Origin: CAZVEV01 sp964625865
Lineage (GTDB): Bacteria; Planctomycetota; Phycisphaerae; SM23-33
NCBI GenBank assembly: GCA_964625865.1
Contig: CAZVEV010000020.1
Coordinates: 1-38,261, forward strand
Length of the DNA stretch: 38,261 bases
Direction of reading: 5' to 3'
Under the pieces are notes generated by a model. It had not been told where the DNA came from. It was given only the letters and a program-made list of their open reading frames with translations, and did no database searches. The position numbers were made by a program, and so were the translations under genes. Positions 17,025 to 26,053 of the stretch are shown one piece after another. How positions within the stretch are numbered: the first letter of the stretch is position 1; the number at the start of each line of letters is the position of its first letter.

Positions 17025-17054
17025 TCCCGATCCCGACGTACATCGGGATCGGGA
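17025..17054. repeat. 12-bp inverted repeat between export and exosortase genes
   Basis: TCCCGATCCCGA (17025-17036) pairs perfectly with TCGGGATCGGGA (17043-17054) around CGTACA. It begins 8 nt after the export gene stop and ends 19 nt before the exosortase start. The core TCCCGACGTACRTCGGGA recurs at 19102-19119. As RNA it would be a strong hairpin that could attenuate or protect the transcript inside the operon. Confidence 0.6.
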
Positions 17055-17073
17055 GATTGAGCCGAGAGATCGT

Positions 17074-18084
17074 ATGACACAGACCCCCGATCAGGTTGAC
17101 CCCACCGCGACAACGCCGGGCAGACTGGCCGATATGGTTGCCGACCCGTCGGCCGCCGGTTCGGACGACGGGGCTCTGCGCCGCCAGACGGCCATCAAGA
17201 TTGCCGTCGTCGCCGGCCTGTTCCTTGCGTTGAACTTCTGGCAGTTCCGTGTCCTGCTGCGCCTCTGGAGCGACCCGGACTGGTCGCATGGGTTCATCAT
17301 CCCCCTGTTTAGCCTCTTCCTCATCTGGAACCGCCGCGAAGACATCGCCGCCGCACGGGTCCGCCCGTTCGTGTTGGCCCTTCCGCTGATGCTGGCGGCC
17401 CTGCTGGCGCAGGTGGTCTCGTTCTACCTGATCAGCAACTACTGGCTGTGCCAGTTGAGCATGGTCGCGACGCTGTTCTTCCTGGTGCTCTACCTGGCCG
17501 GGCTGAGCGTTGTCCGCGTCGTGTGGCTGCCCGTGCTCTACCTTGCCCTGGCCATGCCCATTCCCGGCTCGCTGTACACGCGAGTCTCCCTGCCGCTGCA
17601 GAAGATCGCCGCACAGGGCTCGGCAGTCATCCTGCGTCTATTCGGCGTGACCGTTGACGTGTCGCACAGTCACATGAGCATCTGGAGCGTGAGCGGCAAG
17701 TGGCAGGAGTTGACGGTGGCCGAGGCGTGCAGCGGCATGCGGAGCCTGATGGCTTACGTGGCGCTGGGGGTGGCGTGGGCGTATCTGGAAGACAGGCCCG
17801 TCTGGCAGCGGGTGATACTGGTCCTGTCGATCATTCCGGTGGCCGTGCTCTGCAACGTGATCCGGGTTGCGATCACGTGCACGGCCTACTACTACGACAA
17901 GCCTGAGTGGGGGCAGGACTTCATGCACACGTTCACCGGCATGTTGATGCTGATACCCGCCCTGCTGATGTTCGGCCTGCTCGGCTGGGCGCTGAAGCGC
18001 CTCTTCGTTGACGACGACGACGCTTCAGGCAGTCACGAGGCCGACGCGCGCCGCTCGGCGCAGGCGGTGGGGGGTATGTCATGA
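17074..18084 (+). CDS. Exosortase (EpsH family)
   Basis: Exosortases are multi-pass membrane cysteine transpeptidases that recognise PEP-CTERM-type tails on exported proteins, cleave them and pass the protein on to the cell surface or extracellular matrix. The 336-aa protein is highly hydrophobic with about eight helices. The catalytic triad of the family is visible: Cys219 in E-A-C-S-G-M-R-S, Arg264 in N-V-I-R-V and His285 in H-T-F-T-G. An acidic/polar tail of about 25 residues follows the last helix. The stop overlaps the next start (ATGA), so it is translationally coupled to the EpsI-like partner. I cannot assign the Xrt subtype. No PEP-CTERM substrate is in the window. Confidence 0.95.
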   Translation: MTQTPDQVDPTATTPGRLADMVADPSAAGSDDGALRRQTAIKIAVVAGLFLALNFWQFRVLLRLWSDPDWSHGFIIPLFSLFLIWNRREDIAAARVRPFVLALPLMLAALLAQVVSFYLISNYWLCQLSMVATLFFLVLYLAGLSVVRVVWLPVLYLALAMPIPGSLYTRVSLPLQKIAAQGSAVILRLFGVTVDVSHSHMSIWSVSGKWQELTVAEACSGMRSLMAYVALGVAWAYLEDRPVWQRVILVLSIIPVAVLCNVIRVAITCTAYYYDKPEWGQDFMHTFTGMLMLIPALLMFGLLGWALKRLFVDDDDASGSHEADARRSAQAVGGMS

Positions 18085-19052
18085 CTCGCTCCGCCGGAAA
18101 GAGCGTTGGTGGTCGGACGGGCGCCATGGCCTGGTGTGGCCGGAACGTGCACTTCACGATTGTCGTCACGATCCTCGCCCTCTCGGCCGTCGGCTGGTAC
18201 GTGGTGGCTGCCGTTGGTGAAGTCGCGTTCATGAAGAAGCCCGTGACGCACCCCGAGGGCGTCGAAGTCGACAGCGAGACATTCCGCAACGTCTCGCTGC
18301 CGAAGGTGTTCGGTGAACGATATGTCCGGGCCGAAGACGATGATCTACACGTGCCCTACGGTCGGCCCGGAGACCCGGACGATGAGCCTGACGGCGAGAT
18401 CACGCTGCCGGACGAAGTCCTCGAACCCCTGAAGATCGGGACGGCGTTGGACAGCAGCCGCATCGCCGACAGGCAGTGCAACTGGTACGTGTGCCGCATC
18501 TACATCGACACGAACAAGGACGTGGGAGACGCGTTCAGGATCTGGCGGCTCAACGTGTATTACTACACGGGCGTCAGGGACCAGATTCCACACGTCGGCG
18601 AGGTCTGTCTCGCTGCCGGCGGGGCCACCATCACCGGATCCTCAGAGATCGCCCTGACCGCTCCGGAGAGCCGCCCGCCGTGGAACGAGCCGGTCACGTT
18701 CAGGCGAACGGAGTGGCAGACCAGGGACAGGACGTCACAGAAGACGCACAACTACGTTCAGTACTACGTATTCAGTATGAATGATGAGCCCGTCAACGAC
18801 CGGAACAGCGTCCGATGGAAGCTGATGTGGCCGTGGGTGAAGCACAGCTACTACGCGAAGATCGAGTTCGGCCCGCACAGGCCGATCTCGGAAGCCGCCA
18901 GTGCCGGTGACGAGGCGGGGCAGAAAGCCAACGCCGCAGCGCAGGCAGAGGCCGATGCCGCGGCGCAGGAGTTCGCGAGGCATTTCCTGCCCCGCGTGAT
19001 TGACGCCCTGCCCACGCGCGAGACGATAGAGGCCCTTGACGACGCGGACTGA
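18081..19052 (+). CDS. Exosortase-associated EpsI-like protein (DUF3485-like)
   Basis: EpsI/DUF3485 proteins accompany or are fused to exosortases. Their biochemical role is unsettled, probably in the exopolysaccharide/sorting system at the outer face of the inner membrane. This 323-aa protein has one N-terminal transmembrane segment (about residues 24-44). The family hallmark follows: an aromatic strand V-Y-Y-Y-T-G and then I-P-H-V-G-E-V-C, matching the conserved Y-Y…H…C pattern. The C-terminal ~40 residues are Ala/Glu-rich and probably helical. Its ATG overlaps the exosortase stop by 4 nt. That coupling, more than the weak overall signature, supports the call. Confidence 0.8.
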   Translation: MTRSAGKSVGGRTGAMAWCGRNVHFTIVVTILALSAVGWYVVAAVGEVAFMKKPVTHPEGVEVDSETFRNVSLPKVFGERYVRAEDDDLHVPYGRPGDPDDEPDGEITLPDEVLEPLKIGTALDSSRIADRQCNWYVCRIYIDTNKDVGDAFRIWRLNVYYYTGVRDQIPHVGEVCLAAGGATITGSSEIALTAPESRPPWNEPVTFRRTEWQTRDRTSQKTHNYVQYYVFSMNDEPVNDRNSVRWKLMWPWVKHSYYAKIEFGPHRPISEAASAGDEAGQKANAAAQAEADAAAQEFARHFLPRVIDALPTRETIEALDDAD

Positions 19053-19068
19053 CCACAAGAGATGAAGC

Positions 19069-19158
19069 GTTGAAGGTTACAGGTTGACGGTTAACGGTTA
19101 ATCCCGACGTACGTCGGGAAAGCAGGTCCGTACCCTTCAACCTGGGACCTTTAACCTG
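19069..19158. repeat. Inverted-arm repeat element with central CCCGACGTACGTCGGG palindrome
   Basis: Left arm 19070-19100 is a degenerate tandem of GGTTRA-type units (TTGAAGGTTACAGGTTGACG…). Right arm 19133-19158 is its approximate reverse complement (CCCTTCAACC…CCTTTAACC). Between them is the perfect palindrome TCCCGACGTACGTCGGGA (19102-19119). It occupies most of the 128-nt gap before the TPR gene. It shares its core with 17025-17054 and its arm with 10073-10099. Confidence 0.6.
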
Positions 19159-19180
19159 ATTTGCAGACGAGAAAAGAGCG

Positions 19181-22100
19181 ATGGCACGAAAGAAGCGTAA
19201 GAAGAAGAGAAGACTGAACAAGTGGGTCGTTATCAGCCTGACATTGGTTGGACTGGCCATTGTAGCGGGAGTGGGCCTGTCCAGTTCGCGCGTGCGAAAC
19301 TGGCTGTTCCCGAAGGACCCCGTCGCGGCGGCGAATCGGGCGGCGGGGTTCGTCACGTCGGCCGAGGAGGCCGTTGCCGAAGCCGTGGAACTCAAGCAGG
19401 CGGGCCGGGATGACGAGGCGGCCGAAAAGTTCACCCGGGCGCACGAGCACTACGCCAACGCCGACAAGGCCTACAGGGAAGCGTTCAGCTTCTCGCCCAA
19501 GCATCCGCGTGGGGCCGAATTCGCCCACCTGTGGGGCGAGATGCTCCTGGCCCGGTCTCGCGTGCCCGAAGGGCTCACCGACAGTCACCGAAGCGAGATG
19601 CAGAGCGCAGGGGTGGGCTATCTCAGGGCCGCCCTTCAACGCGATCCAAACTACATCAAGAGTCAGAAGCTGCTTTGCGAACTCTTCTGGCCGCCGGCGA
19701 TGAGTCCGAGGCAGAACGTCAGACCGTCGGTCTATACTGACGAGGCGGACAAGCTCCTGAAGATCGACCCTGAAGACCACGTGACCTGGTTCCGGCGGGG
19801 CGCGGTGGTGGCCCGGCACGTGGAGATCGAGGGCGAGGGGGCCGACAAAGTCCTGAAGGACCTTCGGAAGGCCATCGAACTGAAGCCCGACGAACTGAGT
19901 TACTGGCTGAGCAAGGTCGCTTTCGAGATGAAGCTCAAGCGTTTTCCGGCAGCCGACGCGACATTCAAAGAAGCACTGAAGGTTGAAGCCAACGCCAACA
20001 GGCCCGAGTTGCGCATCGCGTACACGCGGTTCCTCCGACAGCGAAACCTCCGTGAGGAAGCCGCCGCGCAGATCGACGAGGCGATCAAACGGGCTCCCGA
20101 CAGCATCCTGCCGCTCCTGACCAAGGCCGAACTGCTCAGACTCGACCAGCGTGCGGACGAGGCACTGCCGGTCCTGGAGCAGGCGCGGAAGATCGATCCC
20201 ACGAACTACATCGTTTACCGGGACCTGGCCATCGTCCACAGGATGTTGAAGGAACCCGCCAAGGCGCTGGCCGTACTCAGGACGGGCGTCAAGACGCTGG
20301 AAGGGCAGCCGAGCACTGCACCGGCCAGTTCGCGACAAGAGAGGACACGCCAGTTCTCCAAGCTTCAGTTGAACTACGAGTTGGCCAGTTCACTTCTCAC
20401 CGCGGCCCGTGGCGAGAAGGACAAGCCCAAGCGAGAGGAGTACCTCGCCGAAGCCCGCGCGTGTGCCAAGACCGTCAGCCAACTCGGTACGGTCGCCGGG
20501 ATGGCCGAAGGCGTATCCGACAGTCTCGCCGGGCGGCTTGCCTATGCTTCCGGAAAGACGGCCGAGGCCCTCCAACTGCTTGAGAAGGCCTATGACGCGT
20601 TTGGGCAGGGCCGGTTCGACCCCCACACCTCGGAACTGCTGATCCAACTGCATCGGCTCAACGGCGCGCCGGGCAAAGCGGAGAAGATCGTCAACCGTTT
20701 CCTGTCCAGGCCGGAGTACCGACGCAATACCGGGATCCTGCTGATCAAGGCCCAGTTGGAGATGGGATATCGCAAGTGGGGCAGTGCCGAAAGCTACGTC
20801 CGACGGGCCCTCGACATTGATCCCGACGCCAAGGGCGCCGGGAGCCTGCTGGCCCTGATCCGCCTCAACGCCGGCCAGGTCGACAAGCTGCCTGCGGACC
20901 TCCAGTTGACCTCCCAGTTGGCGCGACCGATCCTGGAGCGAGCCGAAGAACTCTGGGGAGACGATCAGCGAGACAAGGCGCTGGGGCTTGTCCAGGACCT
21001 GTACAAGCGCCTCGACTCCGACGAGAACGTCGCCTTGGCGCTGCTCAAGATGTATCAGGCGTTGAATCGCGACGACGACGTCAAGGCCCTTCTGGCCAAG
21101 ATCAAAGCCGACCAGCCTGAGTTGGCAAAGCGCATCCAGTTCGCACAGGACATCGTCAACGAGAAGGACCCGGCCAAACGCCTGGCCATGCGGGCCAAGC
21201 GGATGGAGGGTATCAAGGATCCGCTGACCAGGGCGCTGTCGCTGGCCGACCTGTACCGTTCGGCCGGACAGACGCCGCAGTTCCTCAAGTACCTCGCCGA
21301 GGCCGAGGGCATTAAGCGCGACGATCCTCGAGTCATCAGTCGCAGGTTCACCCACGCCGTAACGAGCAAGAAGTGGGACGAGGCGGAGAAGGTCGTCGCG
21401 CTGGCCGCCGAAGCCAACGCCGACCGTGTGGGCGGCATGCTGTTTGCCGCCAGGCTTGCCACGATCAGGGGCAACCGAGAAGTCGCCGTCGAGGTCTTGT
21501 CCAATATCCTGACGACCAACCCCGGCCATACCGTAGCTCGCCTCAGCCGCGGCGATCTGCACATGCGCCAGGGGCAGTTGGATCAGGCCGCCGAGGACTT
21601 CACGGCCGTCTGGAGCAGCAACCCGGCCAACTCGACCGCGGCGATCGGCATGATGATCATCACCCAGGGCCAGGGCAAGTTGGCTGAGTACAACGACTGG
21701 CTGGACCGCGCCCACAGGCTGGCGCCCCGGCATCCGGAGGTCGTCAGGCGATTCACCGATCGCGAGGAGCAGCGATCAAGCAACCCCGAGCAGATCATCG
21801 CCAAGCGCGAGAAGCAGTTGGCCCGGACCCCGAAGGACCTGAACAACCGCCTGCGGCTTGGCGCGCTGTACGAGCGTGTGGGCAAGCCGGTCAAGGCCGA
21901 GGAGATGTACCGTGCCGTCTGGGCGGGCGCCGCGGACAAGCTCTACGGCACGCGAGTTCTGGCGGCGTTTCTCGCCCGCACCGATCGCCTCGGCGAGGCG
22001 GGCAAGCTCATTCAGGACCTGCTGGCCGTGACAAAAGACAAGGTCGGCGTGTACGTGTTGTATGGCACGTTCCTGGCCCCGCACAAGCCGGCCCAGGCGC

Positions 22101-23749
22101 GTCGGGCTTTCGGCAGCGCGATCGACGCCGACCCGAAGAACCCGGCGGGGCACTTCGCCCTGGCCCAGTTCCTTGCCGGCAAAGGGGACTGGACGGGGGC
22201 CATCCACGCGATGAACCGGTGCGTCGAATTGCGTCCGGATTCTCCCGAGGTCGAGAAGCAACTGGTGTCCTATCTGCTCAGTGGCAAGAGGTATTCCGAC
22301 GCCAGCAGGCGCCTGGACCGAATGCTCCAGGCCAATCCGTCCGACGCCCGGGCCTTGAGGCTCAGGGCTCAGTTGCTCCTGGACCGCGACAAGGACGCAA
22401 CGAAGGCCGAAGACCTGCTCAGCAGGGCGATTCGCGAGAACCCCGGCGACGTGGCGTCACTCATCGCCCGCGCCAACCTGTACGTTCGCCTGCCCGACCT
22501 GGCCAAAGCCAAGGCCGACCTGGAGAAGGCGCGGGACATTCGCGACAGCATCACCATCTCGCTCGATCTGGCCAACGTGTATGCCGCCTTGAAGCAGTAC
22601 GGCCAGGCCGAATCGGCCCTGAAGGGCATTCTGTCCCAGCGTGCAAACATGCCCCAGGCCGTCGAGCGACTGGTGCGGGTCTACGCGGTCCAGAAGAAGT
22701 GGCGGGTCCTGGAGCAACTGCTCGTCGATACGGGCAAGGCCTATCCGGACAACCCGCGCTACAAGATTCTCGAATCGCAGATGTGGACTCAGCGCAGGGA
22801 GGAAGGTAAGGCGTTGGCGGCGCTGGACGCGGCGGCGAAGATCGCTCCCAAGGACCCGACGACGATCCAGGCCTACCTCAACGGTCTGGTCGGCGCCAAG
22901 AAGTACGACAAGGTGCTGGTCATCGCCGAGCCGCTGCTGACCGACAAGAAGTTCGCTGTCTGGCTGCCCGCGATACACGCTCGCGCACTGGCCAAGACCG
23001 GCAAGCTCGCCCAGGCCGAGACGATATTCCAGGACCTCCTTCGCAAGGTCGACCAGCGGCTGCTCGGCTTCGTTGCCGGACAGATGACCGAGGGGCTGGG
23101 ACTGGACAGGACTATTGCGGTCCTGCCCCAGTGGCGCGCGCGGACCGACGAGTGGCGCCTGTACAACGCATTGGGCCAGCTTCACATGCGGGCCGACCAA
23201 CTGGACAAGGCGATCGGCGCGCAGGTCAAGGCACGCGACCTGACGGCGGCGGATTCCCGGGAACGCGCGGGGCTGAACATGCAATTGGGCATGGCCTACT
23301 ACCGTACGGGCCGACTGGCCGAGGCGGAGAAGGCGTACCTGGCGGCACTGCCTCACTTGTCGAACCACCCCGAACTGCTGAACAATCTCGCGTACATGTA
23401 CGTTGACGACATGAAGCAGCCCACACGGGCCCTGCCGTATGCCCAGCGGGCCTACAAGCAGCGCCCGGGCAATGCCAACGTCGTCGACACCTACGCCTGG
23501 GTGCTTGCGAACCTCAAGCGATATGCCGAAGCCGAGAAGCTTCTGTCCGCCTCGATTGCCCAAGGCGACGCGGTCCCCGCGACCCGGCAGCACCTCGGGT
23601 GGATATACGAACAACAGGGCAAACTGAATGAGGCCCGAAGGCAGTACAGCCTGGGCCAACAGATGATTACAGACCGCCAACGCGACAAGAAGCTCTATGA
23701 CACGTTTGCGGAGTCCATTAGACGCGTTCAGGACAAGCTGAACCGCTGA
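19181..23749 (+). CDS. Giant membrane-anchored TPR-repeat protein of the exosortase operon
   Basis: The 1522-aa product starts with a very basic segment (M-A-R-K-K-R-K-K-K-R-R) and one transmembrane helix (about residues 15-32), so most of it should face the periplasm. The remainder is a long array of tetratricopeptide repeats, recognisable by spaced A-x-x-x-L…Y-x-x-A patterns and repeated L-D-P/P-x-N turns, probably more than twenty units. Exosortase/PEP-CTERM loci of other bacteria also encode a large TPR protein (PrsT), and position and type fit an analogous scaffold between export channel and polymerase. Orthology is inference. The ATG at 19181 has only a weak GAAAAGAG upstream. The Wzz/kinase gene begins 15 nt after its stop. 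Confidence 0.88.
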   Translation: MARKKRKKKRRLNKWVVISLTLVGLAIVAGVGLSSSRVRNWLFPKDPVAAANRAAGFVTSAEEAVAEAVELKQAGRDDEAAEKFTRAHEHYANADKAYREAFSFSPKHPRGAEFAHLWGEMLLARSRVPEGLTDSHRSEMQSAGVGYLRAALQRDPNYIKSQKLLCELFWPPAMSPRQNVRPSVYTDEADKLLKIDPEDHVTWFRRGAVVARHVEIEGEGADKVLKDLRKAIELKPDELSYWLSKVAFEMKLKRFPAADATFKEALKVEANANRPELRIAYTRFLRQRNLREEAAAQIDEAIKRAPDSILPLLTKAELLRLDQRADEALPVLEQARKIDPTNYIVYRDLAIVHRMLKEPAKALAVLRTGVKTLEGQPSTAPASSRQERTRQFSKLQLNYELASSLLTAARGEKDKPKREEYLAEARACAKTVSQLGTVAGMAEGVSDSLAGRLAYASGKTAEALQLLEKAYDAFGQGRFDPHTSELLIQLHRLNGAPGKAEKIVNRFLSRPEYRRNTGILLIKAQLEMGYRKWGSAESYVRRALDIDPDAKGAGSLLALIRLNAGQVDKLPADLQLTSQLARPILERAEELWGDDQRDKALGLVQDLYKRLDSDENVALALLKMYQALNRDDDVKALLAKIKADQPELAKRIQFAQDIVNEKDPAKRLAMRAKRMEGIKDPLTRALSLADLYRSAGQTPQFLKYLAEAEGIKRDDPRVISRRFTHAVTSKKWDEAEKVVALAAEANADRVGGMLFAARLATIRGNREVAVEVLSNILTTNPGHTVARLSRGDLHMRQGQLDQAAEDFTAVWSSNPANSTAAIGMMIITQGQGKLAEYNDWLDRAHRLAPRHPEVVRRFTDREEQRSSNPEQIIAKREKQLARTPKDLNNRLRLGALYERVGKPVKAEEMYRAVWAGAADKLYGTRVLAAFLARTDRLGEAGKLIQDLLAVTKDKVGVYVLYGTFLAPHKPAQARRAFGSAIDADPKNPAGHFALAQFLAGKGDWTGAIHAMNRCVELRPDSPEVEKQLVSYLLSGKRYSDASRRLDRMLQANPSDARALRLRAQLLLDRDKDATKAEDLLSRAIRENPGDVASLIARANLYVRLPDLAKAKADLEKARDIRDSITISLDLANVYAALKQYGQAESALKGILSQRANMPQAVERLVRVYAVQKKWRVLEQLLVDTGKAYPDNPRYKILESQMWTQRREEGKALAALDAAAKIAPKDPTTIQAYLNGLVGAKKYDKVLVIAEPLLTDKKFAVWLPAIHARALAKTGKLAQAETIFQDLLRKVDQRLLGFVAGQMTEGLGLDRTIAVLPQWRARTDEWRLYNALGQLHMRADQLDKAIGAQVKARDLTAADSRERAGLNMQLGMAYYRTGRLAEAEKAYLAALPHLSNHPELLNNLAYMYVDDMKQPTRALPYAQRAYKQRPGNANVVDTYAWVLANLKRYAEAEKLLSASIAQGDAVPATRQHLGWIYEQQGKLNEARRQYSLGQQMITDRQRDKKLYDTFAESIRRVQDKLNR

Positions 23750-23764
23750 GTAAGGGAGCAGTAG

Positions 23765-25969
23765 ATGAGCACCATGCAGACACGGGAACAGACGCCGCAG
23801 ATCGTCCGGCACGCGGGCCCCGTCGTTCGCCGAGTTGGGCCGGCCGGGCAGGCTGCCGGCGGAATCACCGGGCGCGACGTTCTGCGGATCATCCGCAAGC
23901 GGAAGTGGCTGATTATCCTGCCAACGCTCCTTCTGACCGCCGCGGCTGTCGTCGGCACGATGCTGTGGCGCCAGCACGCACCGGAGTACACGGCCGAGGC
24001 CTTCCTCCAGGTGACACCGGGCTCTGCAGATATCTTCGCGCCGCAAAGGGACCCCCGAGCGGACGTGGTGGAGCGTCAGGTGCTCGCTCAGGCCCAGATG
24101 GTCACCAGCGAGGTCGTCCTGCGCGCCGCGCTCGAAACACCTCAGGTGACGAACCTGGCGTGGTACAGGGAGCACAGTACCAGTCTAAACATCGTTGAGG
24201 ATCTCAGGGATATCGTCTCCGTTTCAGCCGTGCCCAACACCGACCTGATCCGGATCTCTGTCCAGGGCCCTGACAAGAACGAGGTCGCCGACCTGGCCAC
24301 TGCCATTGCGACGGCCCACGTAGCCGATGTCCGCAAGAGCACCGGTTCGGCCGACGAAGCGACCATCAGCTTGCTGCGGAGTCAGCTCAGCGCGAAGCAA
24401 GCCCAGCTTGCCGATATCCGCAACGACCAGCGCAGGGCGCGAACGCGAAGTCGGTCTCCTTCGGACCTGGCCGCCCAGGGCGGGACACTCCGCGCTCGCA
24501 TGGAAGCCTACGGAAGGCAGTTGACCCAGGCGGGGCTCGCCGTTACGCAGGCCCGCGGCGTCAACGAGGCCCTCAAGAAGCAGCAGGCGTCCGGTGAACT
24601 GGTCAACTCGCCCGAGGTCACCGCGGTGGTCGAGACCGACCCGCGTCTCCGCACTCTGCGCCAGCGCCTCGATGCCCTGGACGTCGAGATCCAGCGGAAG
24701 ATATCCATCGTTGGACCGAACCACCGTGACGTCAAAGCCCTGGAGATACAGAAGGCCGCCGTCAAGAAGCAGATCGACGAGCGAACGAATGAAATCCAGG
24801 ACTACCAGGTCAAGGCCCTCGTCGAGCGGAGCCGGTCCGCCGTTGACAGCTACGTCGCGCAGCAACTGCAGATCAAGGAACAATACGACAGCGTCGAGGC
24901 GCGGGTCCAGGAGATCGAGGCGATCCTCATCGAACTGGGACAGTTGGCGACCCAGGAGGAGCAGGTCAAGGAAGAGGTCGAACGAATTGACCGCCGCATC
25001 ACGGACCTGAGTCTGGCCCGGGCCAATCGCGTTCCCGTGTCGCTGAGACGCCGGGCTGAACGCCCCGATGAGATCTCCTTCCCGAAGTTCGAGGTCCTGG
25101 TTCCGATCGGCGTGGTGGTCGGCCTGCTCATCGGATTCGGTCTGGCATTCCTGCTCGAACTCGTCGATACGTCGGTCAGGAGTCCCGCCGATGTCCTTCA
25201 GCGGACGAACATGGCCGTTCTCGGTACGGTTCCGCACACGCGGGACCTCGACGAGGACATCGATGACGTGCGCAAGGCCTTCGCCGACAACCGCGGTTCG
25301 CTCTTGGGCGAGGCGTTCAGGCACGTTCGCACGTGTCTGAGGTTCAGCGGGCCGGCCGAACATCGGCGCAGCGTTCTGGTGACCAGTCCCCTGCCCGACG
25401 ACGGGCGCACCACGGTGACGGTGAACCTGGCCGCCTCAATAGCCCGGGCCGGGCAGAAGGTGCTCGTGATCGACACGAACTTCCGCCAGCCCGTCTCCAG
25501 CCGCCTGTTCGTCGAGAACGGCGCCTCGGTGCCCGGGCTGAGCAACGTGCTGGTCGGCCAGTCCGCGTGGAAGGACGTGATTCACGAGGTCGAGGCCAAC
25601 CTCCACATCATGCCCACCGGTCCTCTGCCCCCGAACCCCGCCGAACTGCTCGGGTCGGATCCGATGCGCCAGTTGCAGGCGGAACTGTTCGAGCAATACG
25701 ACCAGATCCTGCTGGACGGCGCGCCGTGTCTTGTCGTGACCGATGCGGCGATCTTGAGCACGGTGGTCGACGGCGTGGTGCTGGTCGTTCGTGCCGGGGC
25801 CAACACCTACGGCATGGTGCAGCGCGCGGGTCAGAGCCTTGAGCGGATCGGCGCACGAGTACTTGGCACGGTGGTCAACGGCGTCCGGGCGACCGTGGGC
25901 GGATACCTGCGGGAGAACTACGACAGGTTCTACGACTACCAGGAACAGGGCGAACTGCCGGCCGAGTAA
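23765..25969 (+). CDS. Chain-length determinant / BY-kinase fusion (Wzz-Wzc type) with altered P-loop
   Basis: Wzc-type proteins control polysaccharide chain length and cycle through tyrosine phosphorylation. The 734-aa protein has a Wzz domain (helix 1 about 46-64), a long coiled-coil periplasmic region, helix 2 at about 440-462, then a CpsD-like ATPase domain. The Walker A' V-L-V-I-D-T-N-F-R-Q-P and Walker B I-L-L-D-G-A-P are present, and the tail has a tyrosine cluster (Y-L-R-E-N-Y-D-R-F-Y-D-Y). The Walker A, normally P-G-E-G-K-S-T, reads P-D-D-G-R-T-T, with Arg548 in place of the catalytic lysine. Kinase activity may be lost or altered. AAGGGAG precedes the ATG. Last gene of the operon. 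Confidence 0.92.
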   Translation: MSTMQTREQTPQIVRHAGPVVRRVGPAGQAAGGITGRDVLRIIRKRKWLIILPTLLLTAAAVVGTMLWRQHAPEYTAEAFLQVTPGSADIFAPQRDPRADVVERQVLAQAQMVTSEVVLRAALETPQVTNLAWYREHSTSLNIVEDLRDIVSVSAVPNTDLIRISVQGPDKNEVADLATAIATAHVADVRKSTGSADEATISLLRSQLSAKQAQLADIRNDQRRARTRSRSPSDLAAQGGTLRARMEAYGRQLTQAGLAVTQARGVNEALKKQQASGELVNSPEVTAVVETDPRLRTLRQRLDALDVEIQRKISIVGPNHRDVKALEIQKAAVKKQIDERTNEIQDYQVKALVERSRSAVDSYVAQQLQIKEQYDSVEARVQEIEAILIELGQLATQEEQVKEEVERIDRRITDLSLARANRVPVSLRRRAERPDEISFPKFEVLVPIGVVVGLLIGFGLAFLLELVDTSVRSPADVLQRTNMAVLGTVPHTRDLDEDIDDVRKAFADNRGSLLGEAFRHVRTCLRFSGPAEHRRSVLVTSPLPDDGRTTVTVNLAASIARAGQKVLVIDTNFRQPVSSRLFVENGASVPGLSNVLVGQSAWKDVIHEVEANLHIMPTGPLPPNPAELLGSDPMRQLQAELFEQYDQILLDGAPCLVVTDAAILSTVVDGVVLVVRAGANTYGMVQRAGQSLERIGARVLGTVVNGVRATVGGYLRENYDRFYDYQEQGELPAE

Positions 25970-25990
25970 GCCGCTTGGAACCGTATCGTA

Positions 25991-26034
25991 CACCGGGCCG
26001 CGATGGCGACAGAGTTGCCACCGCGGCCCGGGTG
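25991..26034. terminator. Strong bidirectional terminator hairpin between the kinase gene and lpxA
   Basis: CACCGGGCCGCG (25991-26002) pairs with CGCGGCCCGGGTG (26022-26034) with one bulged G. An inner TGGC/GCCA pair extends the stem, and TGTTTC follows on the plus side. It sits between convergent genes and can serve both. Confidence 0.75.
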
Positions 26035-26053
26035 TGTTTCATCGAGGCGTGTC

